From Cystobacter fuscus (GTDB lineage: Bacteria > Myxococcota > Myxococcia > Myxococcales > Myxococcaceae): DNA of 64,000 nt. Position numbers and translations under genes: made by a program. This document shows positions 29,361 through 38,298 of the stretch, piece by piece. Under the pieces are notes generated by a model, which was not told where the DNA came from, did no database searches, and saw only the letters and a list, made by a program, of their open reading frames with translations. Each line of letters opens with the position of its first letter. Within the stretch, counting starts at the first letter, position 1. The stretch lies in assembly GCF_002305875.1 (NCBI RefSeq), contig NZ_CP022098.1, positions 10,044,001 through 10,108,000 on the forward strand, read 5' to 3'.

Positions 29361-32054
29361 ATGTCCTCTGCCCTGTCCGCCTCCCAGATCCGCGAGGCGT
29401 TCCTCCAGTTCTTCGAAGGGCGCGGTCATCGCCGCGTCGCGTCGTCGTCCCTCGTCCCCCAGAACGACCCCACCCTGCTGTTCACCAACGCGGGCATGGT
29501 GCAGTTCAAGGACGTGTTCACCGGCCGCGAGAAGCGCGACTACTCCCGCGCTACCACCTCGCAGAAGTGCGTGCGAGCAGGCGGCAAGCACAACGACCTC
29601 GACAACGTGGGCTACACGGCGCGCCACCACACGTTCTTCGAGATGCTCGGCAACTTCTCCTTCGGCGACTACTTCAAGGCCGACGCCATCGCGTACGGCT
29701 GGGAGTTCGTGACGAAGACGCTGGGGCTGGACAAGAGCCGGCTCGCCGTCACCGTGTTCAACGGCGAGGGGGGCATCCCCTGGGACGAGGAGGCGTTCGA
29801 GCTGTGGGCGAAGCAGGGCGTGCCCCGCGAGCGCATCTACAAGCTCGGCCTCAAGGACAACTTCTGGGCCATGGGCGACACGGGCCCGTGCGGTCCCTGC
29901 TCGGAGATCCACTTCCACCAGGGCGATGACATCCCCTGTGCCGAGGTGGCCGCGGGCCGCGCGTGTCAGGGCGTGGCGTGTGACTGCGACCGGTGGCTGG
30001 AGATCTGGAACCTCGTGTTCATGCAGTTCGAGCGCAAGGAGAAGGACGCGCCGCTCATCCCCCTGCCCAAGCCGTCCATCGACACGGGCGCGGGCCTGGA
30101 GCGCATCGCCTCGGTGGTGCAGGGCAAGCGCTCCAACTACGACACGGATCTCTTCCAGAGCATCATCTCGCGCGTGAGCGAGCTGGTGGGCAAGCGCTAC
30201 ACCCAGGAGGACGGTGCCTCCATGCGCGTCGTGGCCGACCACGCCCGCGCGGCCGCCTTCCTCATCGCCGATGGCGTGCAGCCCTCCAACGAGGGCCGCG
30301 GCTACGTCCTGCGCCGCATCATGCGCCGCGCCATCCGCCACGGCTCCATCCTCGGGCTCAACGAGCTGTTCTTCTTCAAGGTCGTCGATCGCGTCATCGA
30401 GCTGATGGGGGATGCCTACCCCGAGCTGCGCGACAGCCGCACCTTCCTCCTCGAGGTGTCGCGGCACGAGGAGGAGAGCTTCCGGCGCACGCTCGATCGC
30501 GGCATGAAGATGATCGACGAGAGCGTGGCGAAGCTGAAGCAGGCCGGCGAGAAGAAGCTGTCGGGCGCGGACATCTACTACCTGCACGGCACCTACGGCT
30601 TCCCGTGGGACCTGACGGAGATCATCCTGCGCGAGCGCGGCTTCGAGGCCGACGTCGAGGGCTTCTGGAAGGAGATCGAGAAGGAGGCCCAGAAGAACAA
30701 GTTCGCGGGCTCGGGCGACAAGGCGGTGGGCGCCGTCTACCAGCAGGTGCTCGAGCGCGTGGGCCAGAGCGAGTTCCTCGGCTACGAGGGCCTGGGCCAC
30801 GAGGGCGAGGGCTCGGTGCGCGCCATCCTCAAGGGCGGCGCCGAGGTGCCCGAGGCCCACGCGGGTGACGAAGTGGAGCTGGTGCTCGACCGCACGCCCT
30901 TCTACGGCGAGTCCGGCGGCCAGCAGGGCGACACCGGCCGCATCGTGGCCCATGGGGGCAAGACGGTGGCCCAGGTGTCCGACGCGCAGCGCCCGGTGCC
31001 CGGCCTCGTCGTCCACAAGGCGAAGGTGACCGAGGGCACCCTCAAGACGGGCGACATGGTGCAGGCGAGCGTGGACGGCGAGCGCCGCTCGTCCATCCGC
31101 GCCAACCACTCGGCCACGCACCTGCTGCACCGCGCGCTCAAGCTGGTGCTCGGCGAGCACGTGAAGCAGGCCGGCTCCGTGGTGGCGCCGGACTACCTGC
31201 GCTTCGACTTCTCGCACTTCTCGCCCATGACGCCCGAGCAGCAGGATCAGGTGGAAGACCTGGTCAACGGCTGGGTGCGCGAGAACACCGAGTCCCAGAC
31301 GCGCATCATGAGCCTGGAGGAGGCGAAGAAGTCGGGCGCCGTCGCCATGTTCGGCGAGAAGTACGGCGAGACGGTGCGTGTCGTCACCGTGCACCCGCAG
31401 ACCACCGAGCTGTGCGGCGGCACCCACGTGCGGCGCAGCGGGGACATCGGCCTGTTCAAGCTGGTGAGCGAGAGCGGCGTGGCCTCGGGCGTGCGGCGCA
31501 TCACCGCCGTCACGGGCCTGGGCGCCCTCCAGTACGTGCGCGAGACCGAGCGCGAGCTGAAGAAGGTCGCCGAGATGCTCAAGACCTCGCCCAAGGACCT
31601 GGTCAAGCGCGTGGAGGCCACGCAGAAGCGCGTGAAGGACCTGGAGCGCAAGGTCGAGGAGGTGTCCGTCAAGGCCCAGACGGGCTCCAGCAAGGATCTG
31701 CTCGAGCAGGCGCGCGACATCCACGGCATCAAGGTGCTCGCCACGCGCGTGGACCAGGCGGACGCGAACGTCATCCGCGGCATGGCCGACCAGTTGCGCG
31801 ACCGCATCAAGTCCGGCGTGGTGCTCATCGGCGGTGAGAAGGACGGCAAGGTCGTCCTGCTCGTGGCGGCCACCAAGGACGTGGTGGCCCGGGGCATCCA
31901 CGCGGGCAACCTGCTCAAGGAGCTCGCCAAGGAGGTCAACGGCCGCGGCGGAGGCAAGCCCGACCTGGCCCAGGGTGGTGGCGAGGATCCCTCGCGCATC
32001 CCCGCCGCCTTCGACAAGCTCTACGAGCTGGTCCAGGGAACCACCCTCGCATGA
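29361..32054 (+). CDS. alaS: Alanyl-tRNA synthetase
   Basis: AlaS charges tRNA-Ala and edits mischarged Ser and Gly. The class II core shows FLQFFEGRGHRRVASSSLVP, FTNAGMVQFKDVF, QKCVRAGGKHNDLDNVG and FFEMLGNFSFGDYFK. The editing domain has the zinc motifs HSATHLLH and CGGTHV, and the C-Ala domain ends the 897 residues. The ATG at 29361 is where the family begins; upstream codons in frame are antisense to the HEAT gene. A TATACC hexamer ends 6 bases before the ATG, suggesting a leaderless or near-leaderless message. Confidence 0.98.
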   Translation: MSSALSASQIREAFLQFFEGRGHRRVASSSLVPQNDPTLLFTNAGMVQFKDVFTGREKRDYSRATTSQKCVRAGGKHNDLDNVGYTARHHTFFEMLGNFSFGDYFKADAIAYGWEFVTKTLGLDKSRLAVTVFNGEGGIPWDEEAFELWAKQGVPRERIYKLGLKDNFWAMGDTGPCGPCSEIHFHQGDDIPCAEVAAGRACQGVACDCDRWLEIWNLVFMQFERKEKDAPLIPLPKPSIDTGAGLERIASVVQGKRSNYDTDLFQSIISRVSELVGKRYTQEDGASMRVVADHARAAAFLIADGVQPSNEGRGYVLRRIMRRAIRHGSILGLNELFFFKVVDRVIELMGDAYPELRDSRTFLLEVSRHEEESFRRTLDRGMKMIDESVAKLKQAGEKKLSGADIYYLHGTYGFPWDLTEIILRERGFEADVEGFWKEIEKEAQKNKFAGSGDKAVGAVYQQVLERVGQSEFLGYEGLGHEGEGSVRAILKGGAEVPEAHAGDEVELVLDRTPFYGESGGQQGDTGRIVAHGGKTVAQVSDAQRPVPGLVVHKAKVTEGTLKTGDMVQASVDGERRSSIRANHSATHLLHRALKLVLGEHVKQAGSVVAPDYLRFDFSHFSPMTPEQQDQVEDLVNGWVRENTESQTRIMSLEEAKKSGAVAMFGEKYGETVRVVTVHPQTTELCGGTHVRRSGDIGLFKLVSESGVASGVRRITAVTGLGALQYVRETERELKKVAEMLKTSPKDLVKRVEATQKRVKDLERKVEEVSVKAQTGSSKDLLEQARDIHGIKVLATRVDQADANVIRGMADQLRDRIKSGVVLIGGEKDGKVVLLVAATKDVVARGIHAGNLLKELAKEVNGRGGGKPDLAQGGGEDPSRIPAAFDKLYELVQGTTLA

Positions 32055-32686
32055 GAGCCCCCACCCAGGCGCTCCTCCTGCTGCTCTGTGCGGCCGCTCC
32101 GTTGGGCGGCTGCAAGGAGAAACCCGTGGACGGTCCCTCCGAGGACCGCACCCTGGAGAAGTTGCGCCTGGAAGTGGATCGCGTGAACCAGGGCGGTGCT
32201 CCCTCGGCCCCACCCGGCACACCCACCGATCCCCACGCGCAGCTCGCCGACCTCGCCGCCGCGCAGGACTCGGACGCGGTGAAGACGCTCGTGCTGGCCT
32301 CGCGCCAGCCCGTGAGCGTGGACACGCTCGAGCTCCAGCCCACGGGCCTGGAGTCGATGCACTCGCTGCGCGGCGCCGGCAAGGTGGCCCTCACCACCTC
32401 GGATCTCTTCGTGCGCGTGAAGCTCGAGGCGCGCAACACCGGCGCGAAGGCCGTGGACGTGCCACTCTCGGCGGCGAAGCTCGTGGACGCCGAGGGCCAG
32501 GAGTACCCCATCCCCCGCGATGCACAGGCCGTGGGCGGCACCCGAAGGCTGGACCACACCTGGGAACCGGGGCAGAGCGAGTCGCTCGCCCTCGTCTTCG
32601 AGGTGCCCCTGGCCGCCGTCACGCCCGGGCTGGTGCTCGTGTTTCCATCCCGCGGCGGCAAGGACACCCGCCTTCCGCTGCAATGA
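32051..32686 (+). CDS. Lipoprotein with DUF4352-like beta domain
   Basis: The 211-residue product has a lipoprotein signal (LLLLLCAAAPLGGC), a linker with a short helix and a beta domain (VSVDTLELQPTGLE, SDLFVRVKLEARNTGAKAVDVP, then QSESLALVFEVPL). This resembles the DUF4352/telomeric-repeat-factor-like immunoglobulin fold of exported lipoproteins, but the match is only by pattern. The ATG overlaps the alaS stop (ATGA), so it is translationally coupled to alaS. Function unknown. Confidence 0.72.
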   Translation: MRAPTQALLLLLCAAAPLGGCKEKPVDGPSEDRTLEKLRLEVDRVNQGGAPSAPPGTPTDPHAQLADLAAAQDSDAVKTLVLASRQPVSVDTLELQPTGLESMHSLRGAGKVALTTSDLFVRVKLEARNTGAKAVDVPLSAAKLVDAEGQEYPIPRDAQAVGGTRRLDHTWEPGQSESLALVFEVPLAAVTPGLVLVFPSRGGKDTRLPLQ

Positions 32687-32712
32687 AGCCCTCCGGGAGA
32701 CGGTGACGCACG

Positions 32713-35052
32713 GTGACGGTCGAGCCCAAGCTGCTCCCGCTGCGCATCCGCCTTCCGTACGCCACGGAGGAGGAGTTCATCGTCCGCTACGGCGCCTATG
32801 TCGCGCGGGGCGGCCTCTTCCTCGCCACGCGCGCGCCCAAGGCCGAGGGAACCAAACTCCTGTTCGAGCTGGTGCTGGCCGATGGCGGACGCCTCCTGCG
32901 AGGCGAGGGCGTGGTGGTGAAGTCCCAGGCCGACGGCCCTCGCGCGGGAATGACGGTGCGCTTCGTGCGCCTGGACGCGAACAGCAAGGCGCTCATCGAC
33001 CGTGTCATGGACCACAAGGGCCAGGGCCCGGCGACGGCGAAGTCACCCCTCTCCCCGGACTTCCCCACTCCGGAAGAAGCACCCGCCGCGCCAGCCCCAC
33101 CGCCCACCGAGACGACTCGGAAGGGACGCCCCGTCATCTCCGCGGAAGCCCTGCGTCGGCAAGCCGAGCGCATGCCCATCCCGGGCTCGTCCAGGACACC
33201 GTCCCGCGAGGGGATTCCCACCGTGGCTCCGGTCAGCGCGGAGCCACTCCCCGCCCCTGAACCGCCCGTTTCCTTCGCGCCCGAGCCTCCCGCTCTCGTG
33301 GCCCCCGAGCCACCTGTTCTCCTCGCGCCCGAGCCTCCCGCTCTCGTGGCCCCCGAGCCTCCTGTTCCCCTGGCGCCCGAGCCTCCCGCTCCCGTGGCTC
33401 CCGAACCGCCCGTGCCCGAATTCAAGGGCCGGCGGCGCGCCATCCTCGACGTGGTCCCCGTGGCTCCCGTCACGGCCGCGCCTCGCGACGTCGTGCTCGG
33501 CATCGATCTGGGCACCACATGGGCACGCGCCGCCGTTCACCACCAGGGCACGCTCCAGCTCATCCCCATCGGTGGAGCCCAGGCCCTCCCCTCGCTCCTC
33601 GCCGTGAACGAGGCGGGCCAGCTCCTCGTGGGGGAGGCGGCCCGGGCCGAAGCCGAGCGCACCCCGAGCCACGCGATCCCCGGGCTGCGCCGCCTCCTCG
33701 GAGTACGCGCCCGCTCGCCACTGATGCGCGCGCTGAGCGGCCCCCTACCCTTCGCCCTGGGCACCAGTCCCCAGGGCGACGCGAGCATCGACATCCGCGG
33801 CCGCCAGTTCCTCCTGCCCGAGCTCGCCGCCCAGCTCCTGCGCGAGCTCAAGTCCGCCGCCGCCTCCTTCCTCGGCCACGACGCCGCGCGCACCGTGCTG
33901 TGCGTTCCCGCCCACTTCGACGACCGGCAGCGCGCCGCCCTGCGCGAGACGGCCACGCTCGCCGGACTCGAGGTGCTGCGCATCCTCAACGCGCCCTCGG
34001 CCGCGGCGCTCGCCTTCGGGCACGGGCGGGGACTGGCACGCAAGCGGCTGCTGGTGGTGGAGTTCGGCGGAGGGGGGCTGGATGTGTCCGTCGTGCAGCT
34101 CACCGGCGACGACCTCGAGGTCATCACCACCGGAGGAGACCCCACTCTCGGCGGCATGGACTTCGACGCGCGCATCGCCGAGGCGCTCGCCACGGCCCGT
34201 CAGGCCCAGGGACTGCCCCGTCCCGAGCACCCCTCCGACTGGGTCGAGCTGTTGCTCGCCGCCGAGACCGCCAAGGTGGCCCTGAGCGAGCGGGAGGAGG
34301 TGTCCCTGCCCCTGCCCGGCGGCGCCCCGCCCTTCGTGCTCACCCGCCAGCGCCTGGACACCCTCACCGAGGATCTCGTGCAGCGCCTCACCCTCGTCGT
34401 GCGGCAGGTGCTCGAGTCCAGCGCGCTCACGCCCCAGGGGCTCGACGAGGTGCTGCTGCTGGGCAGCCAGGGCCGCGCGCCCCTGGTGCGTCGCGGGCTG
34501 GAGGAGGCCCTGGGCGTGCCCGTGCGCACGGACGTGGGGGCCGAGCACCCGGCGGCGCTCGGCGCGGCGCTGCTGGGCCAGGGGCTGCTCGACGCCGAGA
34601 AGGGCAAGCCGGGCGCCACCGTCTCCGAGGTGCTCTCCGTTCCCGTGGGCGTCGCCGAGCGCGGAGGCGGGTTGCGGCGCGTCCTCGAGCGCGACACGCG
34701 CCTGCCCGCGGAGAAGACGCTGGTGATTCCCGTCACCGCCGGCCCACTCGCCCTCGCGCTCTTCCAGGGGCCCTCGCTCGTGGCGGTGGAGAACGAGTAC
34801 CTCGGCACGCTCTCCCTCACCCTCGAGCGTCCGGGCGAGGCCGAGGTGCACTTCAGCCTGTCGCAGGACGGGCTCCTGTCGCTGGCCGTCACCCTGCCCG
34901 GCGTCAAACGCCAGCCGGTCACCCTCGCCGCGCAGCCGCCCGAGGACGCGGAGTGGGAGGCCCTGCTGTCGCGCTCCCCCTTCGAGGGCGAGCCCGGAAC
35001 GCGTCCGGGTGGACTCCTGTCGGGTCTGCGCAAGCTCTTCGGCCGCCGCTGA
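32713..35052 (+). CDS. PilZ-like domain fused to an Hsp70/DnaK-type ATPase
   Basis: The 779-residue product has three parts. Residues 1-100 resemble the PilZ-type repeat seen in myxobacteria (YVARGGLFL, then LRGEGVVV), but lack the canonical RxxxR and DxSxxG c-di-GMP residues. Residues 100-250 are a Pro-rich linker with tandem APEPP repeats. From about residue 258 an actin-like Hsp70 domain has GIDLGTTWARAAV, VVEFGGGGLDVSVV and LLLGSQGRAPLVRRGL, followed by a substrate-binding beta region. No C-terminal lid is seen. It starts at GTG 32713. The function may be in assembly or polarity of envelope machines, but that is guesswork. Confidence 0.82.
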   Translation: MTVEPKLLPLRIRLPYATEEEFIVRYGAYVARGGLFLATRAPKAEGTKLLFELVLADGGRLLRGEGVVVKSQADGPRAGMTVRFVRLDANSKALIDRVMDHKGQGPATAKSPLSPDFPTPEEAPAAPAPPPTETTRKGRPVISAEALRRQAERMPIPGSSRTPSREGIPTVAPVSAEPLPAPEPPVSFAPEPPALVAPEPPVLLAPEPPALVAPEPPVPLAPEPPAPVAPEPPVPEFKGRRRAILDVVPVAPVTAAPRDVVLGIDLGTTWARAAVHHQGTLQLIPIGGAQALPSLLAVNEAGQLLVGEAARAEAERTPSHAIPGLRRLLGVRARSPLMRALSGPLPFALGTSPQGDASIDIRGRQFLLPELAAQLLRELKSAAASFLGHDAARTVLCVPAHFDDRQRAALRETATLAGLEVLRILNAPSAAALAFGHGRGLARKRLLVVEFGGGGLDVSVVQLTGDDLEVITTGGDPTLGGMDFDARIAEALATARQAQGLPRPEHPSDWVELLLAAETAKVALSEREEVSLPLPGGAPPFVLTRQRLDTLTEDLVQRLTLVVRQVLESSALTPQGLDEVLLLGSQGRAPLVRRGLEEALGVPVRTDVGAEHPAALGAALLGQGLLDAEKGKPGATVSEVLSVPVGVAERGGGLRRVLERDTRLPAEKTLVIPVTAGPLALALFQGPSLVAVENEYLGTLSLTLERPGEAEVHFSLSQDGLLSLAVTLPGVKRQPVTLAAQPPEDAEWEALLSRSPFEGEPGTRPGGLLSGLRKLFGRR
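33283..33420. repeat. 48-base tandem repeat encoding APEPP linker
   Basis: About three imperfect copies of a 48-base unit (each with two cccgagcc cores) encode repeated Ala-Pro-Glu-Pro-Pro. The unit is a multiple of three, so changes in copy number alter only linker length between the PilZ-like and Hsp70 domains. Confidence 0.75.
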
Positions 35053-35219
35053 CGGCGCGCGAGGGCAGCCAGCCAGGCGAGGGCCCTGCGCCTGCCCCGG
35101 AGCAGGCGCGGCCATGGGGCCCAGCGCGTCTCGCCATCCTTCCCGTCCCGGACACGCGTGCAGATTTCACCTGGGAAACAGAAGTCGGCCTCGGTTGCCG
35201 ACATGACGGGGAGGATGAC

Positions 35220-35852
35220 GTGAAAGCTCGTTCCTGGATGGGTGGTGTCGCGCTGGTGTCCCTCTGCATGTCGGGTGTGGCGCTCGCGGCACCCAGCGCG
35301 GAGCGCGTCGCCGAGGATCTCAAGTTCAACGAGGAGACGACCCCGGTGGGCCTGGACGTCCGGCTGGGCGCGGGAGGACTGGCGGGCAGCGGCGGAGACG
35401 TCACCAAGGTGGGTCCGATGGTGGGCATCGCGGCGGGTGCCCAGCCCTGGCGCTTCATCGGCGTCGAGGCGGGAGTCGAGGGACAACGTCTGCCCATCGA
35501 CGACCCGCGCGTCGGGGAGGGCGAGGCCATGTACCGCTACAACGTCGGTCTGCTCGCCAAGGCGGGCCCCCTGCTCTCCCAGGACAGGCTGCGGCCCTAC
35601 GTGGGCGTGGGCGCGGGCGTGAGCTACCTCAACGCCACGAGTGGCGCGGAGAGCCTCTACCGCAACGACTTCATCACCGAGGTGCCGCTCGCGGCCGGTG
35701 TGGACTACCGCTTCGGCAACGGCATCTTCGCGGGCGCGCGGGCGTCCTACCGGGTGCTCTTCGGCGAGGAGTTCGCGGACGCGGCCACGCTCAGCGGTGA
35801 CTCGGGCGGCAACCTGCTCAACATCGCCGCCACCGTGGGGGGGCGCTTCTAG
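35220..35852 (+). CDS. Outer-membrane beta-barrel protein, OmpA/porin-like
   Basis: The 210-residue product has a signal (VALVSLCMSGVALAAPS), then alternating amphipathic strands typical of an eight-stranded barrel (VGLDVRLGAGGLAGS, GVEAGVEGQRLP, LRPYVGVGAGVSYLN, FAGARASYRVLFGEEF), and ends GGRF with a terminal aromatic residue as outer-membrane proteins do. The GTG at 35220 has GGGGAGG upstream. It follows the PilZ-like/Hsp70 gene by 167 bases, in which no gene was seen, and is convergent with gshA. Substrate unknown. Confidence 0.75.
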   Translation: MKARSWMGGVALVSLCMSGVALAAPSAERVAEDLKFNEETTPVGLDVRLGAGGLAGSGGDVTKVGPMVGIAAGAQPWRFIGVEAGVEGQRLPIDDPRVGEGEAMYRYNVGLLAKAGPLLSQDRLRPYVGVGAGVSYLNATSGAESLYRNDFITEVPLAAGVDYRFGNGIFAGARASYRVLFGEEFADAATLSGDSGGNLLNIAATVGGRF

Positions 35853-35874
35853 CGTCCCGCCCGGACGTCACCCC

Positions 35875-37212
35875 TCACAGGGTGAAGCGCGAGAGCAGCG
35901 CCTCGGGGGCCGGGTTCTTCTCCCAGGCCTCCAGCACCGCCTGCGCGGGCGAGCGTCCCGAGGCGGCCACCTCGGCGAGGGGCTCGAGCAGGGGAGCGTC
36001 CTGGGGGTCCAGGCGCTCCAGACCCCGGCGGGCGATGGCGACCATCTCCCCGGCCAGACGGTGCAGTTCCTGTCCATTCCACCGCCCCGCCAGTCCCTCG
36101 CGGCGCGCGGTGTCGTGGAAGGCGAGCTGCTGCTCGTAGGTGAGCGGCGGCAGCAGGCGCGAGGCCTCGTCCAGCGCCGTGCGGTCATACAGCAGCCCGC
36201 GCCACAGCGCCCCGAGCGCGCCCGTCATGGCCGCCGAACAACAGTCCGCGCCGCGCACCTCGACGACCTTCTTCAGCCGCGCCTCGGGAAAGAGCGTGGA
36301 AAGGTGGTCCGTCCAGTCCGACAGGTCGGCCGGAGCTCCCTCGAAGCCCTCGCGGATGAACTGCCGGAAGGTCATCTTCGGCCGGAGGTACTCCCCGCGC
36401 CGGCGCAGGAACAGGATGGGGGCATCCAGCGCCCACTCCGCGTAGGCCTTGTAGGAGAAGGAGCCATCGAAGAAGGAGCGCAGGTAGCCACAGCGCGTGG
36501 GATCCACCTCGTCCCAGACCCGGCTGCGGAAGGACATGTAGCCGGAGGGCTTGCCGTCGCGCAGCGGGCTGTTGGCGTAGAGCGCCACGAGCAGCGGGGT
36601 CAGCCGGGCGATGAGCACCGTCTTGCGCACGCAGTCGGCCTCGTCCTCCCAGTCGAGCGACACCTGACCGGTGGAGGTCATCAACATCATGTGGTGCGCG
36701 AGCGCCCCGCGCTCGGGCAGCACCTGGCGCATGGCCACGTAGCGCGACTTGGGCATCCACGACACGTCCTCGGTCGTCCCGAAGGGCCGGTAGCCCAGGG
36801 CCACCAGCTGCAAGCCCAGGGGGGCCGCGGCGGCCTTCACCTCGGAGAGGTGCGCGAGGTTCTCGGCATGGGCCTCGCGCGCGGTGACGAAGGGCGAGCC
36901 GGACAGCTCGAACTGGCCACCGGGCTCCAGGGAAATGGTGAGCATCCCCTTCTGCAGCGCGATGGCCGGGGAGGACGGGGTCTCCCGGAAGGGCTCATAG
37001 CCGCCCGGAGCCAGCTTCTCGAGCAGCGCGCCAATCCCCGAGGGCCCCTCGTAGGGCACGCTCCTCGCGGAGCGCACCGGGTAGACGAACTTCTCATGCT
37101 CGAGCCCCAGTCGATGTTGAGCGCGCGGCTTCTCGGCGGACCGGAAGCCGGCCAGGAGCATGTCGACGGAGGTAATGGGCTCGGAGGCAGTTCGCTGGAG
37201 GTCAAGGGACAT
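35875..37212 (-). CDS. gshA: Glutamate-cysteine ligase, plant-like GCS2 type
   Basis: This 445-residue ligase makes gamma-glutamylcysteine, the first step to glutathione. It shows the GCS2 pattern: LGLEHEKFVYP near the N-terminus, ITSLEPGGQFELSGSP-like (here ISLEPGGQFELSGSP), SWMPKSRY and a C-terminal VEVRGADCC. Alphaproteobacterial and plant enzymes have this layout; EgtA of ergothioneine synthesis is a possible alternative. TATATA lies 8 bases upstream of the ATG. It is divergent from the EI24 gene. Confidence 0.88.
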   Translation of the reverse strand: MSLDLQRTASEPITSVDMLLAGFRSAEKPRAQHRLGLEHEKFVYPVRSARSVPYEGPSGIGALLEKLAPGGYEPFRETPSSPAIALQKGMLTISLEPGGQFELSGSPFVTAREAHAENLAHLSEVKAAAAPLGLQLVALGYRPFGTTEDVSWMPKSRYVAMRQVLPERGALAHHMMLMTSTGQVSLDWEDEADCVRKTVLIARLTPLLVALYANSPLRDGKPSGYMSFRSRVWDEVDPTRCGYLRSFFDGSFSYKAYAEWALDAPILFLRRRGEYLRPKMTFRQFIREGFEGAPADLSDWTDHLSTLFPEARLKKVVEVRGADCCSAAMTGALGALWRGLLYDRTALDEASRLLPPLTYEQQLAFHDTARREGLAGRWNGQELHRLAGEMVAIARRGLERLDPQDAPLLEPLAEVAASGRSPAQAVLEAWEKNPAPEALLSRFTL

Positions 37213-37272
37213 GGCGGCCCTATATAACGGTCGTTGACCCTGCCGCTGCCATTTGCGCATGGTCTACCCCTC

Positions 37273-38073
37273 ATGAGTGCTTCTTCACCGGTGCCCTCCT
37301 TCTCCGCCCGGTCCAACCCGGCGGATTTCCTCCAGGGCATCGCCCTGATTGGCCGGGCCACGGGGCTCATCTTCCGGACCCCCCGCCTGCTGAGCCTGTC
37401 CCTCCTTTGTGGGCTCTTCACCCTGGTGGCGCTCGGAGGCCTCTTCGCCCTGCTCTGGGTGTATGCGCCCGACCTCCTGGGTATGGTGTGGACGAGGCCC
37501 GAGCCCTGGTGGGGCCGTGTGCTCTGGGGGCTCGTCTTCGTGCTCCTGTTCCTCGTGCTGTTCGTCGTGGGGGCCAGCGTGGTGGTCCCCCTGGTGCTCG
37601 CGCCCCTCCAGGATCCGCTCTCCGAGCTCACCGAGGAGCGCTGCGGCGACTACGGCTCGCCGCCCTTCCGGCTCGGCACCTTCTTCCGGGGACTGGTCCT
37701 CGGCGTGTCCCACACCCTGGCGCGCATCTTCTTCCTCCTGCTGGGCCTGGGGGTGCTCCTGCCGCTGCACCTGGTGCCGGGGGTGGGCAGCATCGCCTGG
37801 GCCGTGCTGGCCACGCTCTGGACGATGCTCTGGCTGGCGGGCGAGCACCTCGCCGCCCCCATGACCCGCCACCAGTACCCCTTTGGCGAGGTGCGCCGGG
37901 TACTGCGCCAGCGCTGGCCGCTCTGCCTGGGCTTCGGCGCCGGGGTCTACGCCCTGCTCTGGGTGCCCCTGCTCAACAACTTCTTCCTCCCCGTGGCGGT
38001 GGTTGGCGGCACGCTGCTCTACCGGGGACTGCTCGCCGTGGGCAATGTCCCCCCTCCCCCCGACGGGAAATAA
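37273..38073 (+). CDS. EI24/CysZ-like membrane protein
   Basis: The 266-residue product has about five to six membrane segments and the EI24 (CysZ) pattern LSELTEERCGDY with PLVLAPLQDP before it. CysZ proteins import sulfate in some bacteria, and divergence from glutamate-cysteine ligase could tie it to sulfur supply, but EI24 members have varied roles. The ATG at 37273 was chosen because the family starts here (FLQGIALIGRATGLIF). Confidence in family is good, function only suggestive. Confidence 0.8.
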   Translation: MSASSPVPSFSARSNPADFLQGIALIGRATGLIFRTPRLLSLSLLCGLFTLVALGGLFALLWVYAPDLLGMVWTRPEPWWGRVLWGLVFVLLFLVLFVVGASVVVPLVLAPLQDPLSELTEERCGDYGSPPFRLGTFFRGLVLGVSHTLARIFFLLLGLGVLLPLHLVPGVGSIAWAVLATLWTMLWLAGEHLAAPMTRHQYPFGEVRRVLRQRWPLCLGFGAGVYALLWVPLLNNFFLPVAVVGGTLLYRGLLAVGNVPPPPDGK

Positions 38074-38164
38074 TCCTCCCGGCCGGTTGTCACGGTCGGA
38101 AGCTCCGGCGCGGGAAGGAGTTCCCCGCAGGTGGCGTTCTCCAACGTTGCACGTGGGCACACGC

Positions 38165-38193
38165 TTGAAGCACCGGGAGTCCATGATTAGGCT
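38165..38193 (+). promoter_or_regulatory. Possible promoter of the S41 protease gene
   Basis: TTGAAG and TAGGCT are separated by 17 bases, matching sigma-70 elements at 4/6 and 3/6, about 105 bases before the ATG at 38299. It is the best candidate in the 225-base gap after the EI24 gene, which otherwise shows an AT-richer stretch (38218-38262) but no gene. Confidence 0.3.
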
Positions 38194-38298
38194 TGCCCGG
38201 CTGCTTCCGGCATCCCTCTTTTTACCCGATTCAAGATCTCGATTTCATTGGGTTTTCACGCATCACCCCGAGGCTCACGGGCCTCACCTGGATGAACC

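Noticed and set aside
29289-32222. Extension of the second HEAT gene across alaS on the minus strand
   Set aside because: Only the last 226 codons have a signal peptide and repeat features; the rest is an antisense shadow of alaS.
33519-35219. In-frame extension upstream of the outer-membrane protein gene
   Set aside because: It overlaps the Hsp70-fusion gene in another frame and is Arg/Pro-rich noise; the GTG at 35220 with a good ribosome site starts the signal peptide.
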